Assembly (NCBI RefSeq): GCF_900454895.1
Contig: NZ_UGTA01000001.1
Span: forward strand, 496,001 to 560,000
Length of the DNA stretch: 64,000 bases
Direction of reading: 5' to 3'
Origin: Phocoenobacter uteri
Lineage (GTDB): Bacteria; Pseudomonadota; Gammaproteobacteria; Enterobacterales; Pasteurellaceae
Below, piece by piece: positions 38,011 to 47,355 of the stretch. The notes beneath the pieces are model-generated. The model had not been told where the DNA came from, searched no databases, and worked only from the letters and a program-made list of their open reading frames with translations. How positions within the stretch are numbered: the stretch's first letter is position 1; each line of letters begins with the position of its first letter. A program made the position numbers and the translations under genes.

Positions 38011-39678
38011 TTAATTCATTGTGATAGCTCCATTCTCTAAATGATACACACGATCAAAACGTGCCATTTGACTAAGTCTGTGAGTTATCATCAGTAAAGT
38101 TTTATCTTGGGTTGTTTCAAAAATTAAGTTTAAAATTTGCTGTTCGGTTTCTCGGTCTAAACCTTCGGTTGGTTCATCAAGTAACAGAATTTGAGCAGGG
38201 TGTAATAGAACACGAGCAAGCCCTAAGCGACGTTGTTCACCGCCCGAGAGTGGTCTTCCACCATCGCCTAACCATAAATTTAACCCTTCTGGTTGTTCAA
38301 CTAAATGGTTTAATCCAACATTATTGAGCTGTTGAATTAGCTCGCTGTCTGTTGCGTCAGGTTTTGCAATCAGTAAGTTATCTCGCAATGAGCTACTAAA
38401 AATATGTACACGCTGGTTAAGGGTAATCATACTTTGGCGTAATGCGGTTTCGGTGTAATCTTCAATTTTGCAATTATTCAAAAAAATATGACCGCTTATT
38501 GGGGCATAGTTACGGTTTAATAACTGAAAAATAGAGGTTTTACCACAGCCAGTTTGCCCTAAAATTGCGACTTTTTCGCCTTGTTTAATGCTTAAATTAA
38601 AGGCATTTAAGACGCTTTGTTGCTCGTTATAATGAAAATTCACATTCTCAAATTGAATAAGTGGGCTATTTTGAACATTATTTTGCAAAAATTGTTTTGT
38701 ACCAAATTGAATAGGGGATTGGTTTGTCACTTTGGTTAAACGTTCTGCAGCGGTAATCACTTGCCCAAGATGTAAAAATGCGACACCAATTGGTGTGAGA
38801 ATTTCCAACGAGGCAAGGGTACAAAACAGAACCAACGCGATTAAAGCCTCATTATTTTCAATATTTGGTAGTTGAATTGCAGTTGCACAGAGGTAAATCA
38901 CAAAGGTCACAAGCAAGCCATTACTCGCAATCAACAGGGCATTGGATAAGCCGGTTAATTGATTTTGAGTGCTTTGACTTTTTATCCAATCTTGCTCGGT
39001 TTGTTGTAATTGTTGAGTCGCTTTTTCGTTAATTCCAAAGAGTAAAAATTCGCTGTGAAGTTGCACCCATTCCACAAATTTTGCACGATAATGGCTACGA
39101 TCTTCAATAATGGTTTTACCAGTTTTTAACCCTAAATGGTAGAAAGCGGTTGGAAAAATAAGTAATAATGCAAAAAGTGTGCCACAAATGACAAGACTAA
39201 TAATTGGCGAGACAAACCATAAGCCAAATCCCATAAAGAGAATAACCATAATGGCACTCACAAATGGCGAGAGTAGGTTGAGATATAGGGTGTCAAGGGT
39301 ATCTACATCAGCAACCATAAAATTTAATAATTCACTGTTACGATATTGATTGATTTGTGCAGGGCTAAGGGGAATAATCTTTTTAAATACCGTTACTCGT
39401 AAGGTTGCTAGCACTCTGAATGTGGCATCGTGGGTAACAATTCGTTCAAAATAACGTGTGATAGTACGACCAATAGCTAGTCCTCGCACCCCTGATGATG
39501 GATAGAAAAAGTTGAACACCATTACTGAGCCAAAAAGTGATGAGGCTGCCAAAAACCAACCTGATAGACTTAATAATCCAATGCTCGCACTTAGGCTTGT
39601 GATAGCTAAAATAATCCCTAAGATTAAATGGATAGCGTGATTTTTTAACAATGAAAAAAAGGGAAAAAGTGATCGCAT
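38011..39678 (-). CDS. cydC: Heterodimeric ABC exporter subunit CydC
   Basis: With CydD, exports glutathione/cysteine to the periplasm, needed for assembly of cytochrome bd. 555 aa: six-helix membrane domain (LSLSGWFLAASS, FFYPSSGVRGLAIGRTITRYFERIVTHDATF, characteristic of CydC), then the ATPase with Walker A AILGQTGCGKTSIFQLLN, signature LSGGEQRRLGLARVLL and Walker B ILLLDEPTEGLD. The gene starts 1 bp after the cydD stop. Confidence 0.93.
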   Translation of the reverse strand: MRSLFPFFSLLKNHAIHLILGIILAITSLSASIGLLSLSGWFLAASSLFGSVMVFNFFYPSSGVRGLAIGRTITRYFERIVTHDATFRVLATLRVTVFKKIIPLSPAQINQYRNSELLNFMVADVDTLDTLYLNLLSPFVSAIMVILFMGFGLWFVSPIISLVICGTLFALLLIFPTAFYHLGLKTGKTIIEDRSHYRAKFVEWVQLHSEFLLFGINEKATQQLQQTEQDWIKSQSTQNQLTGLSNALLIASNGLLVTFVIYLCATAIQLPNIENNEALIALVLFCTLASLEILTPIGVAFLHLGQVITAAERLTKVTNQSPIQFGTKQFLQNNVQNSPLIQFENVNFHYNEQQSVLNAFNLSIKQGEKVAILGQTGCGKTSIFQLLNRNYAPISGHIFLNNCKIEDYTETALRQSMITLNQRVHIFSSSLRDNLLIAKPDATDSELIQQLNNVGLNHLVEQPEGLNLWLGDGGRPLSGGEQRRLGLARVLLHPAQILLLDEPTEGLDRETEQQILNLIFETTQDKTLLMITHRLSQMARFDRVYHLENGAITMN

Positions 39679-39679
39679 A

Positions 39680-41443
39680 TTATTCCTTGTCTATGATTTG
39701 AGAATTGAGTAATTGTTGAAAATAGCCTTTATTTTCAAGCTGTTCAAATGTGCCTTGTTGCACGATTTCGCCCTGTTTCATTACCAATACGTTATCGCAT
39801 TGTTTAAGATCTTCAATTCTATGAGTGATCATCAGTGTGGTTTTCTGCTCGCTAAGATTATGTAACGCAGTCAGTACTTGCTGTTCTGCGTGCTGATCTA
39901 AACTTGCGGTCGGTTCATCTAATAATAAGAATGTTGATGGACGCAAAATAGCACGAGCAATCGCAATACGCTGAGCCTGTCCGCCTGAAAGCCCAATATT
40001 ATTTTCTTGGAGCTGATAATCTAATCCTAATTTTTCAACAAATTCGGTGGCATTTGCTTGTTTTAATGCGTGATTTAATTGTTCCTCACAGATGTGATAT
40101 TCATCACAGCCTAACAGAATATTTTGCTTTAACGATCCTTTCATTAACTGGGGATTTTGTCCGATCCACGCTAATTTTTCTCGCCATTGCTTGATATCAA
40201 GATCCTTTAATTCAATACCATTGAGTTTTACCGAACCTTGATAAGGTAAAAAGCCTAAAAACATATTCATTAAAGAGCTTTTTCCTGCACCACTTTGCCC
40301 AACGATGGCAATGCGTTGCTGTGGTTTAATTTCAAAGTTCAAAGGTTGGCTAAGTGCAGCACCTTGTGGCGATAGCACGACACAATCTGTCACTTGAATT
40401 TCAATATTATTATCCGTTAATGATTGCGTACCCTGTTGCTGAGTAATCACGTCCGTCGTTAAAAATTCTTCAATACTATCAGCCGCACCAATAGCCGCCG
40501 CTTTATCGTGGTAAAACGTGCCTAGCTCACGCAGTGGCTGATAAAATTCAGGGGCGAGCATTAAGCAAAGAAAACCGATAAGTAGAGTAACTTCCGTCCC
40601 ATAATTGCCAAAATCAATCTGATTAAGGTAAGTAAAACCAAAGTAAACGGCAGTAATTGCAATTGAAATTGCAGTGAAAAATTCCAAAACGGCAGAAGAA
40701 AGAAATGCCATTTTTAACACATCCATCGTACTAAGGCGAAAATGCTCGGTACTTTGATGAATTTGCTCGGTATGTTGTTTGCCTTGACCAAATAAGCGAA
40801 TCGTTTCTAAGCCTTTTAGTTTATCTAAAAATTGCCCACTCAAACGTGATAAAATATTGATGTGACGTTGGTTCGCTTCTGCTGCTTTCATCCCCGCGAG
40901 AATCATAAACAAAGGCAATAAAGGCAAAGTTCCAAGTAGAATTAAGCCTGCTGCCCAGTTGAGTGGAAATACGACACAAAGAATGGCGATTGGAATTAAC
41001 ACCGACAGCATTTGCTGTGGCAGATAACGTGCATAGAAATTATGTAAACTTTCTACTTGTTCTAAAATTAAGGTTGCCCAACTTCCTGCGGGTTTTTGAG
41101 CCATCATCATTGGACCAACAGCATTCATTTTTTCAATAATTTGGTTACGCAAATGAACGCGTAACAACATACCTGCTTTAAAGCCAATTTTTTGACGTAG
41201 CCAAACAATCAACGCTCGTCCGAAAAAACAGCCTATTAAGGTGAACAAGAGTAAATAAAATGATGAAGGAATCTGTTTCAAACTAATCAAATTATGCAAA
41301 ATAATCGCTAAAATCGCCATTTGAGCAATGGTGAATAAGCCACCGAGAAACCCTAATGTAATATTTAGATAAGTTAATTTTTTAATAATTTTTTGTTGTT
41401 GTTTTAACCATTTTTGAAGATGTTTCTGGCGTTGTTTATCCAT
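39680..41443 (-). CDS. cydD: Heterodimeric ABC exporter subunit CydD
   Basis: Partner of CydC. 587 aa with a membrane domain containing the CydD landmarks RALIVWLRQKIGFKAGMLLRVHLRNQIIEKMNAVGP and GSWATLILEQVESLHNFYARYLPQQ, and APEFYQPLRELGTFYHDKAAAIGAAD. The ATPase has [35 protein letters not shown] and FLLLDEPTASLD. Order cydD-cydC, separated by 1 bp. Confidence 0.94.
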   Translation of the reverse strand: MDKQRQKHLQKWLKQQQKIIKKLTYLNITLGFLGGLFTIAQMAILAIILHNLISLKQIPSSFYLLLFTLIGCFFGRALIVWLRQKIGFKAGMLLRVHLRNQIIEKMNAVGPMMMAQKPAGSWATLILEQVESLHNFYARYLPQQMLSVLIPIAILCVVFPLNWAAGLILLGTLPLLPLFMILAGMKAAEANQRHINILSRLSGQFLDKLKGLETIRLFGQGKQHTEQIHQSTEHFRLSTMDVLKMAFLSSAVLEFFTAISIAITAVYFGFTYLNQIDFGNYGTEVTLLIGFLCLMLAPEFYQPLRELGTFYHDKAAAIGAADSIEEFLTTDVITQQQGTQSLTDNNIEIQVTDCVVLSPQGAALSQPLNFEIKPQQRIAIVGQSGAGKSSLMNMFLGFLPYQGSVKLNGIELKDLDIKQWREKLAWIGQNPQLMKGSLKQNILLGCDEYHICEEQLNHALKQANATEFVEKLGLDYQLQENNIGLSGGQAQRIAIARAILRPSTFLLLDEPTASLDQHAEQQVLTALHNLSEQKTTLMITHRIEDLKQCDNVLVMKQGEIVQQGTFEQLENKGYFQQLLNSQIIDKE

Positions 41444-41482
41444 TTAAAAACCTATAATAAAATTACTTTTTTCATAAAAGTG

Positions 41483-44400
41483 TTAATCAAATTCAAATTT
41501 ATACATTAAATCAACAGTTTGGTTGACGCTTGACACCCATTGTAAGTAGAGTTGTGGTGCAAGGCGGTAACGTAAAGTTAATTCTGATAATGCAGCAAAA
41601 ATACCCGTACCGTATTTTACTTTAAATTTAGGCGTTAAACTACCGCTTACCACCACTTTGGTGTTATCGCCAATTCCTGCTGTGGTCACATGCAGATCGT
41701 GAATACCAAAAGTATTTCCAATATTTCCGACTAATTTACTACTTTGTGATAATCCTAGTCCGATTGCTGCCGCTGCGATAGAGTTTTGAGATCCTGCTTC
41801 ACTGCTATTTTCTAACCCTCGTCCTGTTAGAATATAAGAAAGAGCATTTGCTTTTGACATTGCAGGTTCAGAGAAAACGGTTACCTGTGGAGCATCAGCA
41901 ACACCTGTAATTTTTACACCAGCTGTTACATTGTTGTCTTCAATTGCTTCTGGATTACGGATTGCTTCAATATTTAAACTTGGTTGAGAAGGAATGCCAG
42001 CGAAAATAATACTTCCCTTACGAATAACCAAATTTTGCCCAAAAGAATTATATGTTCCTTTATCTAAGAAAATTTGCCCATAAAGACCAAGTCCTTTTTC
42101 ACCTTGTGAAACTTTGATTGTTCCATTTAGATCTGTTTTTAAGCCATAAGCATTTAGTTTAACTTCATCTTCAGCAAGGCGGATATTCACATTGGCTTCA
42201 ATTGCCATTGAATTATCTTTTTGAGGCAATTTTTTAAGCAATTCATTTTTATTGCGCATTGAGCCATCCATAATCACTTCATCACTACTTACACTGATGG
42301 TGTTTTCAGGGAGAGCTTCAATTTCAACTCTTGCCCAAGGAATAAAAATATCCCCATTTAAAGTGAGTTTTTGTGGCGTTGCACTGACTTCAATTTCAGT
42401 AACAACATCTAATTTTGCCATATTTGGAATATTCAAACGGAAGTTTTCACTTTCAGTTGATGCGTGTACTCGCGTTTTCCAATTTGCTAAATCAGTCCAA
42501 TCTGCATCGCCAGTTAAAGAAAGTTGACCATTAGGCGACTTGATACCGCCGTCTAAGGTTGAATGTGTACCTTTAAATAACATTTTTAAATAACCTTCTG
42601 TAACATCAAAAGGTAAAGTGTAAGCACGAACATTAAGTTGACTCAAATTTAATTCGCCATTTAAAAGAGGAGATGTTGTTGTACCAGCAAAAGTTAGATT
42701 CGCATTTATTTTACCTTTTACATGTTCACTTTTTGAAAGTAATGGTTTTAGTAATTTAATATCTATATCATCAATATTCAAAAATCCATCTAGATAACGT
42801 TGTCCTGTAATATCTTGAATGGTTAATTCACTGGTTAATATACCGTTGTTTTTTATTTGAGCAACAGTGTTTACTTTCAAATTATTATCAAGCAATTTTG
42901 CCGAAAGTTTTAATGGCATAACAGTGATTGGAAAATGACGATAGTCAATTTTATGATTTATCCCAATAAGCTCTGATTTTGCTTCAACTTCAATTTGTGG
43001 TGGTTTATTTTTAAACCATTGAGCATTACCCACAACCTCAATAATGCCATTAAGTTGGGTTTTCTTATCTAAATAAGGTTTGATAATATCTAGGTTGAGC
43101 TTTGTTATATTAAAAGGTACGGATCCAGCCTTTCCAACACTAAATTGATGTGGAAAACAGAGATCGATATTCTTATTTTGCCAACAGTGGGCAGATATTT
43201 CTGCCTGATTTAATTTATGTAGATAGGTTATTTTTACATCTTGCTGATTTTTAAATACACCAACAGGAGATTGGACATTAACATTTTGTATAGTACCACG
43301 CCATTGTTGTAATAAGCGGTCAAATTTTCCAGAAATTTGCAAATTTCCTGCCACAGGCGAACCATTAGAGATTAAGGTCAAATGATGCTCTTTTTCTGTT
43401 CCTGTAATATTAAGATCGGCATCATTTATTTTTATATCGTTATAATTGAATTTATCTAATTTTGCTTTTAAATGACCTTTTATTTGTTCATCACTCGAAA
43501 TATGCCCTTTCGTGGTTAAGTATCGTAAGGTTAAATTTTTATAATTTACATTTTTAGCAATGAGATCTAAATCAATGTTAGGTTGAGTTACATTACCTTT
43601 TAAATTCAATGTACCATTTAGCGTTGCATTTAAGTGAGGCACTAACCCTGTTAAATCAGGAGCAGAAATATTAGTGTGGAAATCAGAATTCTCTCCAATT
43701 AGACCGTGCATTTTGATTTCATTTTTTCCGTATAAAAACAGCGTATTTTGTACGTCTATCCACGCTTTATCCGTGCTTGCAAGTTTACCTGTAAGGGATA
43801 AAGGTTGATCGAGCAATTTGGCAACTAAATCAATATTGTAATTTAATAAATTGCCGTCTAAATTAAACATAATATTTTGAGCATTAAATTGCTCGCTTTT
43901 TTGTTTATCTTTAATAAAAGGATATAAAATCTTAGGGCTAGTTAAATGTAATTTAAAAGGTGCTTTTGGTTTGCTTAATTGAATATGTCCTTTAAGTTTG
44001 CTCGTTAATGCCCCTTGTGTTGTTAGTTTGAGAACTGTTTTCTCTTTTAATGCACCTGAAAGCGTGATCTCAGCCTGAGATGCTGGTAGTTTCAATTCTT
44101 CAAATAAAGGGGTATCTGCATTGATTTTCCAATCAAGAGGATAGCTCTCTTTTAAGATTATTTTTCCTTGTGCATCAATATTACCTTTATCACTTGTAAC
44201 AGAAAAAGTGGTTAAATCAAGTTGTTGATCTTTAAGTTGTGATTTTTTAATAGCAACAGAATGTATATTGATTAACGATTTAGGAGCGTGATCTTTAATC
44301 GCTTGTTTAATCTCTATATTTTTAACATTAAATTGTAAAATGGCTAAATTCAATGGAATAGCAATTTCATTTGGTAATGTCAATAAAGGCTGTGCAAGAC

Positions 44401-45094
44401 GATCTTTTAATGCTGCTATATCAAATTTCTTTTTATTAGAAGCGGTCATATTCTTTTCATTTTTTGCAAATTTTTGTTCAGATTTGACCGCTTGTGGTGG
44501 TAGCAATAAACTAATATTTTGGATATTAGTTGGTTGTAAGGTTAAGTCTTTACCTTTTCCTTGAATACCAGATGTGAAACTTTGTACATCAAGTTCTGTT
44601 TCATCAATTTTTAGATGTAAATTGTGTACAGACAGTTGTTGTGCTGAAATTGGTATAGGTAAATTAAATTTAATGACTTTATTCGTATGATCAGCTTTAC
44701 TCTTTGGCAGTTTAGCTGTATCAATAAGGATCGTTGGATCTTGTAACTGAATACGATCAACACATACTTTTGAATCGAGTACGCAATTAAAATCTAATTT
44801 TAAATTTGCCTCTTTTAATTTGACATTAACACCGTCCATTTTAAATTGGGAATTTTTTAGAATTAGTCCATCTTGTAAATTACCTGAAACCTCTGAAATA
44901 GAAAGTTGATCGACTAATCTATTCGCTAAAAGGATAGCTTGACGTTGTCCAAAGCTGGTTGTTAATAAACCCATTACAATAATAAAAATAGAAACAAGGA
45001 CTAAGAAAAAATAACCAAGCCAACGCCATCTACTTTTTGTTTTTATTGGGCGTTCTGTTTCTTCTGTTTGAGGTAATTCTGTTATATCGTTCAT
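41483..45094 (-). CDS. tamB: TamB, translocation and assembly module inner-membrane-anchored protein
   Basis: 1,203-aa AsmA-like bridge protein; together with TamA implicated in outer-membrane protein insertion and, in recent work, phospholipid transport. One N-terminal transmembrane helix (about residues 28-48), a very long beta-rich periplasmic region, and the conserved DUF490 C-terminus (GLYGQIFLDKGTYNSFGQNLVIRKGSIIFAG, ALSYILTGRG, GLSQSSKLVGNIGNTFGI, TPKFKVKYGTGIFAALSELTLRYRLAPQLYLQWVSS). An inverted pair of uptake signals sits inside the coding region (44440-44493) and is translated as a low-complexity Lys/Asn/Glu segment. 61 bp after tamA. Confidence 0.94.
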   Translation of the reverse strand: MNDITELPQTEETERPIKTKSRWRWLGYFFLVLVSIFIIVMGLLTTSFGQRQAILLANRLVDQLSISEVSGNLQDGLILKNSQFKMDGVNVKLKEANLKLDFNCVLDSKVCVDRIQLQDPTILIDTAKLPKSKADHTNKVIKFNLPIPISAQQLSVHNLHLKIDETELDVQSFTSGIQGKGKDLTLQPTNIQNISLLLPPQAVKSEQKFAKNEKNMTASNKKKFDIAALKDRLAQPLLTLPNEIAIPLNLAILQFNVKNIEIKQAIKDHAPKSLINIHSVAIKKSQLKDQQLDLTTFSVTSDKGNIDAQGKIILKESYPLDWKINADTPLFEELKLPASQAEITLSGALKEKTVLKLTTQGALTSKLKGHIQLSKPKAPFKLHLTSPKILYPFIKDKQKSEQFNAQNIMFNLDGNLLNYNIDLVAKLLDQPLSLTGKLASTDKAWIDVQNTLFLYGKNEIKMHGLIGENSDFHTNISAPDLTGLVPHLNATLNGTLNLKGNVTQPNIDLDLIAKNVNYKNLTLRYLTTKGHISSDEQIKGHLKAKLDKFNYNDIKINDADLNITGTEKEHHLTLISNGSPVAGNLQISGKFDRLLQQWRGTIQNVNVQSPVGVFKNQQDVKITYLHKLNQAEISAHCWQNKNIDLCFPHQFSVGKAGSVPFNITKLNLDIIKPYLDKKTQLNGIIEVVGNAQWFKNKPPQIEVEAKSELIGINHKIDYRHFPITVMPLKLSAKLLDNNLKVNTVAQIKNNGILTSELTIQDITGQRYLDGFLNIDDIDIKLLKPLLSKSEHVKGKINANLTFAGTTTSPLLNGELNLSQLNVRAYTLPFDVTEGYLKMLFKGTHSTLDGGIKSPNGQLSLTGDADWTDLANWKTRVHASTESENFRLNIPNMAKLDVVTEIEVSATPQKLTLNGDIFIPWARVEIEALPENTISVSSDEVIMDGSMRNKNELLKKLPQKDNSMAIEANVNIRLAEDEVKLNAYGLKTDLNGTIKVSQGEKGLGLYGQIFLDKGTYNSFGQNLVIRKGSIIFAGIPSQPSLNIEAIRNPEAIEDNNVTAGVKITGVADAPQVTVFSEPAMSKANALSYILTGRGLENSSEAGSQNSIAAAAIGLGLSQSSKLVGNIGNTFGIHDLHVTTAGIGDNTKVVVSGSLTPKFKVKYGTGIFAALSELTLRYRLAPQLYLQWVSSVNQTVDLMYKFEFD

Positions 45095-45155
45095 ATTCTT
45101 TCAACTTACTTAGAATTTAAATTAAATATAAAGAGATTAGACATTCAATAACTTG

Positions 45156-46877
45156 TTAAAGTTCTGAACCTAATCCAATATAGTAATGGATACCATTTTT
45201 ATTTTCTGTTGATTTCACAGGCTTAGCAATATCAAATTTGATTGCTCCAATCGGAGAAATCCAACGAATACCTAAACCGACACCAGAATTAAGATATTTT
45301 TTATTAAAATTATCTGCGGCTAAACCTGTATCATAGAAAGTCGCTCCCCACCAATTGGGTAAAAATTGGTATTGATATTCAGCGGTTGCAGTTGCAAGTC
45401 GAGATGCACCAATCAACTTACCTGTTTGGGGATCTTTGGGCGAGATCTGTTTGTAGCCAAAGCCTCTAACACTATTATCGCCCCCAGCAAAAAAACGTAA
45501 TGCTACAGGAATTTTTTCAAATTCATTACTGTGTAAATATCCCAACTCTGCCCTTAGATAAACACGATGATTGGCATAGTAGGTTCTTACCCAAGCGGTA
45601 GAGGCTTTGATACTATAAAAACTAACATCTGATTTTAATGCTGTATCGGCATAGTTTACCGTCACAGTTTGTGAATCCCCCCATTGTGGAAATGCATTAC
45701 CATCTGAACGAATGCGTTTAAATGAGGCTGTTGGATAAAGTAAAAATGTTTTATGACGCTTATTGCCTTCCTCAAAACTATCGTAACGCATTTTTAAACC
45801 TAAATTATAAGACCAGCTTTTTGGTCTATTCCAAAAGCGTTGAAAACTTAAGGTTGAAGCAGAGTAGCGAATATCATTGAGATCTTCGTGTTCCAATGAG
45901 GCTGCAACTTGATAATAGTAAGACAATGGATGTACTTTTAAAGGCCAATTATAGGCAAAATCAATAGTTTGTTTTGGTTTTGAAACATAAGTATGAGTTT
46001 CTATACTATGCCCATATTGATTAAGCCAAGGCTTTTTCCAGTTAAATTGTAAGTGAGGTCCAACTTCTGTTTCATAACCAATCCCAATTTCAATTTGATT
46101 TTTTTTCTTTGGTAAAAGTAATACATCAAGATCCACAAGCTGTGAATCTGAGCGTTTTTTAGGTTCTACTAAAACACTTGAAAACCATTTACTTGAAGAG
46201 AGGTCGTTGGTTAATGTTGAAAGATCAGACATTAAGTAAGGATCACCAGATTTAATTTTTAATACATTTTCAAGATAATCTTGATCAATTTGACTATCTT
46301 TAAAAGTGATTTGTCCATAATGATAGCGTTTGCCACTGTCATAACCAAGTTGCCAGTTTGCTAAATATTGAGTTGGATAAACCTCTAAACGATGGTACAG
46401 CCAGCGGCTATCAAAATAACCTTCCGTTTGTGCAAGATTTTCTAATTTAGATTTAAAGCTATCATAAGTACCGTGATTTAATATTGTGCCTTTTTTCGGT
46501 ACCTGTTTAGTGATTAAGTTTTGAAAGTCTTTATTTTCTGTCGCTTCGCCAATAATTTTAATATTACGTTCATTTAAACGAACAGGTTTATTGAGAGTAA
46601 CATTAAGGTTTAATTTATCTTTATTATTATTGAACTCAAATTTTGAGTGATAATAACCTTCGGCACGCAATGCTTTATCGGCCATTTGAGTGACTAAATG
46701 TTTATAACGCTCTGAACCATCGGCTTCTTGTTTATCAATTTGTGATAAATAAAGTGTGACGTTTTTTAAAACATTGGGATTTTTGATGCCTTTTACATCT
46801 AATTGAACGCCTTTTCCTGCCCACGACACAATAGGTATACAGATCCCTATAAGACCAGCAATAGTACGAATATTCAT
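45156..46877 (-). CDS. tamA: TamA, outer membrane BamA-like assembly protein
   Basis: Omp85-family outer-membrane protein, partner of TamB. 573 aa: signal peptide (about residues 1-20, ending SWA), three POTRA domains to about residue 260, then a 16-strand barrel with the loop-6 motif RFFAGGDNSVRGFGYKQISP and the C-terminal strand PIGAIKFDIAKPV...HYYIGLGSEL. It ends in Leu rather than the usual aromatic residue. A pair of met-box-like octamers lies 29-44 bp upstream of the start. Confidence 0.93.
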   Translation of the reverse strand: MNIRTIAGLIGICIPIVSWAGKGVQLDVKGIKNPNVLKNVTLYLSQIDKQEADGSERYKHLVTQMADKALRAEGYYHSKFEFNNNKDKLNLNVTLNKPVRLNERNIKIIGEATENKDFQNLITKQVPKKGTILNHGTYDSFKSKLENLAQTEGYFDSRWLYHRLEVYPTQYLANWQLGYDSGKRYHYGQITFKDSQIDQDYLENVLKIKSGDPYLMSDLSTLTNDLSSSKWFSSVLVEPKKRSDSQLVDLDVLLLPKKKNQIEIGIGYETEVGPHLQFNWKKPWLNQYGHSIETHTYVSKPKQTIDFAYNWPLKVHPLSYYYQVAASLEHEDLNDIRYSASTLSFQRFWNRPKSWSYNLGLKMRYDSFEEGNKRHKTFLLYPTASFKRIRSDGNAFPQWGDSQTVTVNYADTALKSDVSFYSIKASTAWVRTYYANHRVYLRAELGYLHSNEFEKIPVALRFFAGGDNSVRGFGYKQISPKDPQTGKLIGASRLATATAEYQYQFLPNWWGATFYDTGLAADNFNKKYLNSGVGLGIRWISPIGAIKFDIAKPVKSTENKNGIHYYIGLGSEL

Positions 46878-46905
46878 TAAAACTTACCCTCAACGTTCAA
46901 TAAAA

Positions 46906-46921
46906 AGAAATCTAGCCGTCT
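46906..46921. promoter_or_regulatory. Met-box-like pair upstream of tamA
   Basis: AGAAATCT and AGCCGTCT directly abut and match AGACGTCT at 6 and 7 of 8 positions. Read on the other strand the second is AGACGGCT, identical to one of the boxes before metJ. Weak as an operator by itself. The remaining 46922-47088 shows only the hairpin listed below. Confidence 0.3.
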
Positions 46922-47044
46922 ATGATAGCTGGAAAATCAATGATTTTAAATATGCAGATGCGATTTTTGAGAAATAGTTGATATTTTTAGAGAAGATTTT
47001 AGTTTGTTTAGCATTAAAATGGAAAATAAGACTGGAACAATCGT

Positions 47045-47076
47045 CATTCTTCCTTTGAAATGATAAAGGAAGAATG
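47045..47076. terminator. Hairpin downstream of ycgL
   Basis: Perfect 12-bp stem CATTCTTCCTTT / AAAGGAAGAATG, 8-nt loop, 13 bp after the ycgL stop. It lacks a T run on the minus strand. Confidence 0.55.
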
Positions 47077-47088
47077 GGTTAACATTGA

Positions 47089-47346
47089 TTATTTTAATGA
47101 ATTTAATAAATTTTCAGGAAGTGGCGGAACTTGTAAATAAAAGCCTTGTTGCTTGATCGTATTTAATACTTCATCATTAGAAGCAATTCTAAGCTGCTTT
47201 TCCCCTTTAAGGTTAAACAACATTGCAAATTGCGGCTTTCCAAAACTGTTTAATAATTCCTCAGGAAGAGATGAAAAATCCTCTTTCTTTTCAATATATA
47301 AATACATTCCTTCCTTTTTAGAGCTTCTATAAATTGCACAAATCAT
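47089..47346 (-). CDS. ycgL: YcgL-family protein (DUF709)
   Basis: 85-aa conserved protein of unknown function: [42 protein letters not shown] and [14 protein letters not shown] are the YcgL signature. Its start is 9 bp after the dnaB stop, so it probably shares the dnaB transcript. Confidence 0.9.
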   Translation of the reverse strand: MICAIYRSSKKEGMYLYIEKKEDFSSLPEELLNSFGKPQFAMLFNLKGEKQLRIASNDEVLNTIKQQGFYLQVPPLPENLLNSLK

Positions 47347-47355
47347 TCTGTTTCC

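Noticed and set aside
44340..44564. Plus-strand ORF opposite tamB
   Set aside because: It overlaps the uptake-signal insert in tamB, and its hydrophobic character is the complement of the Lys/Asn/Glu-rich tamB segment.
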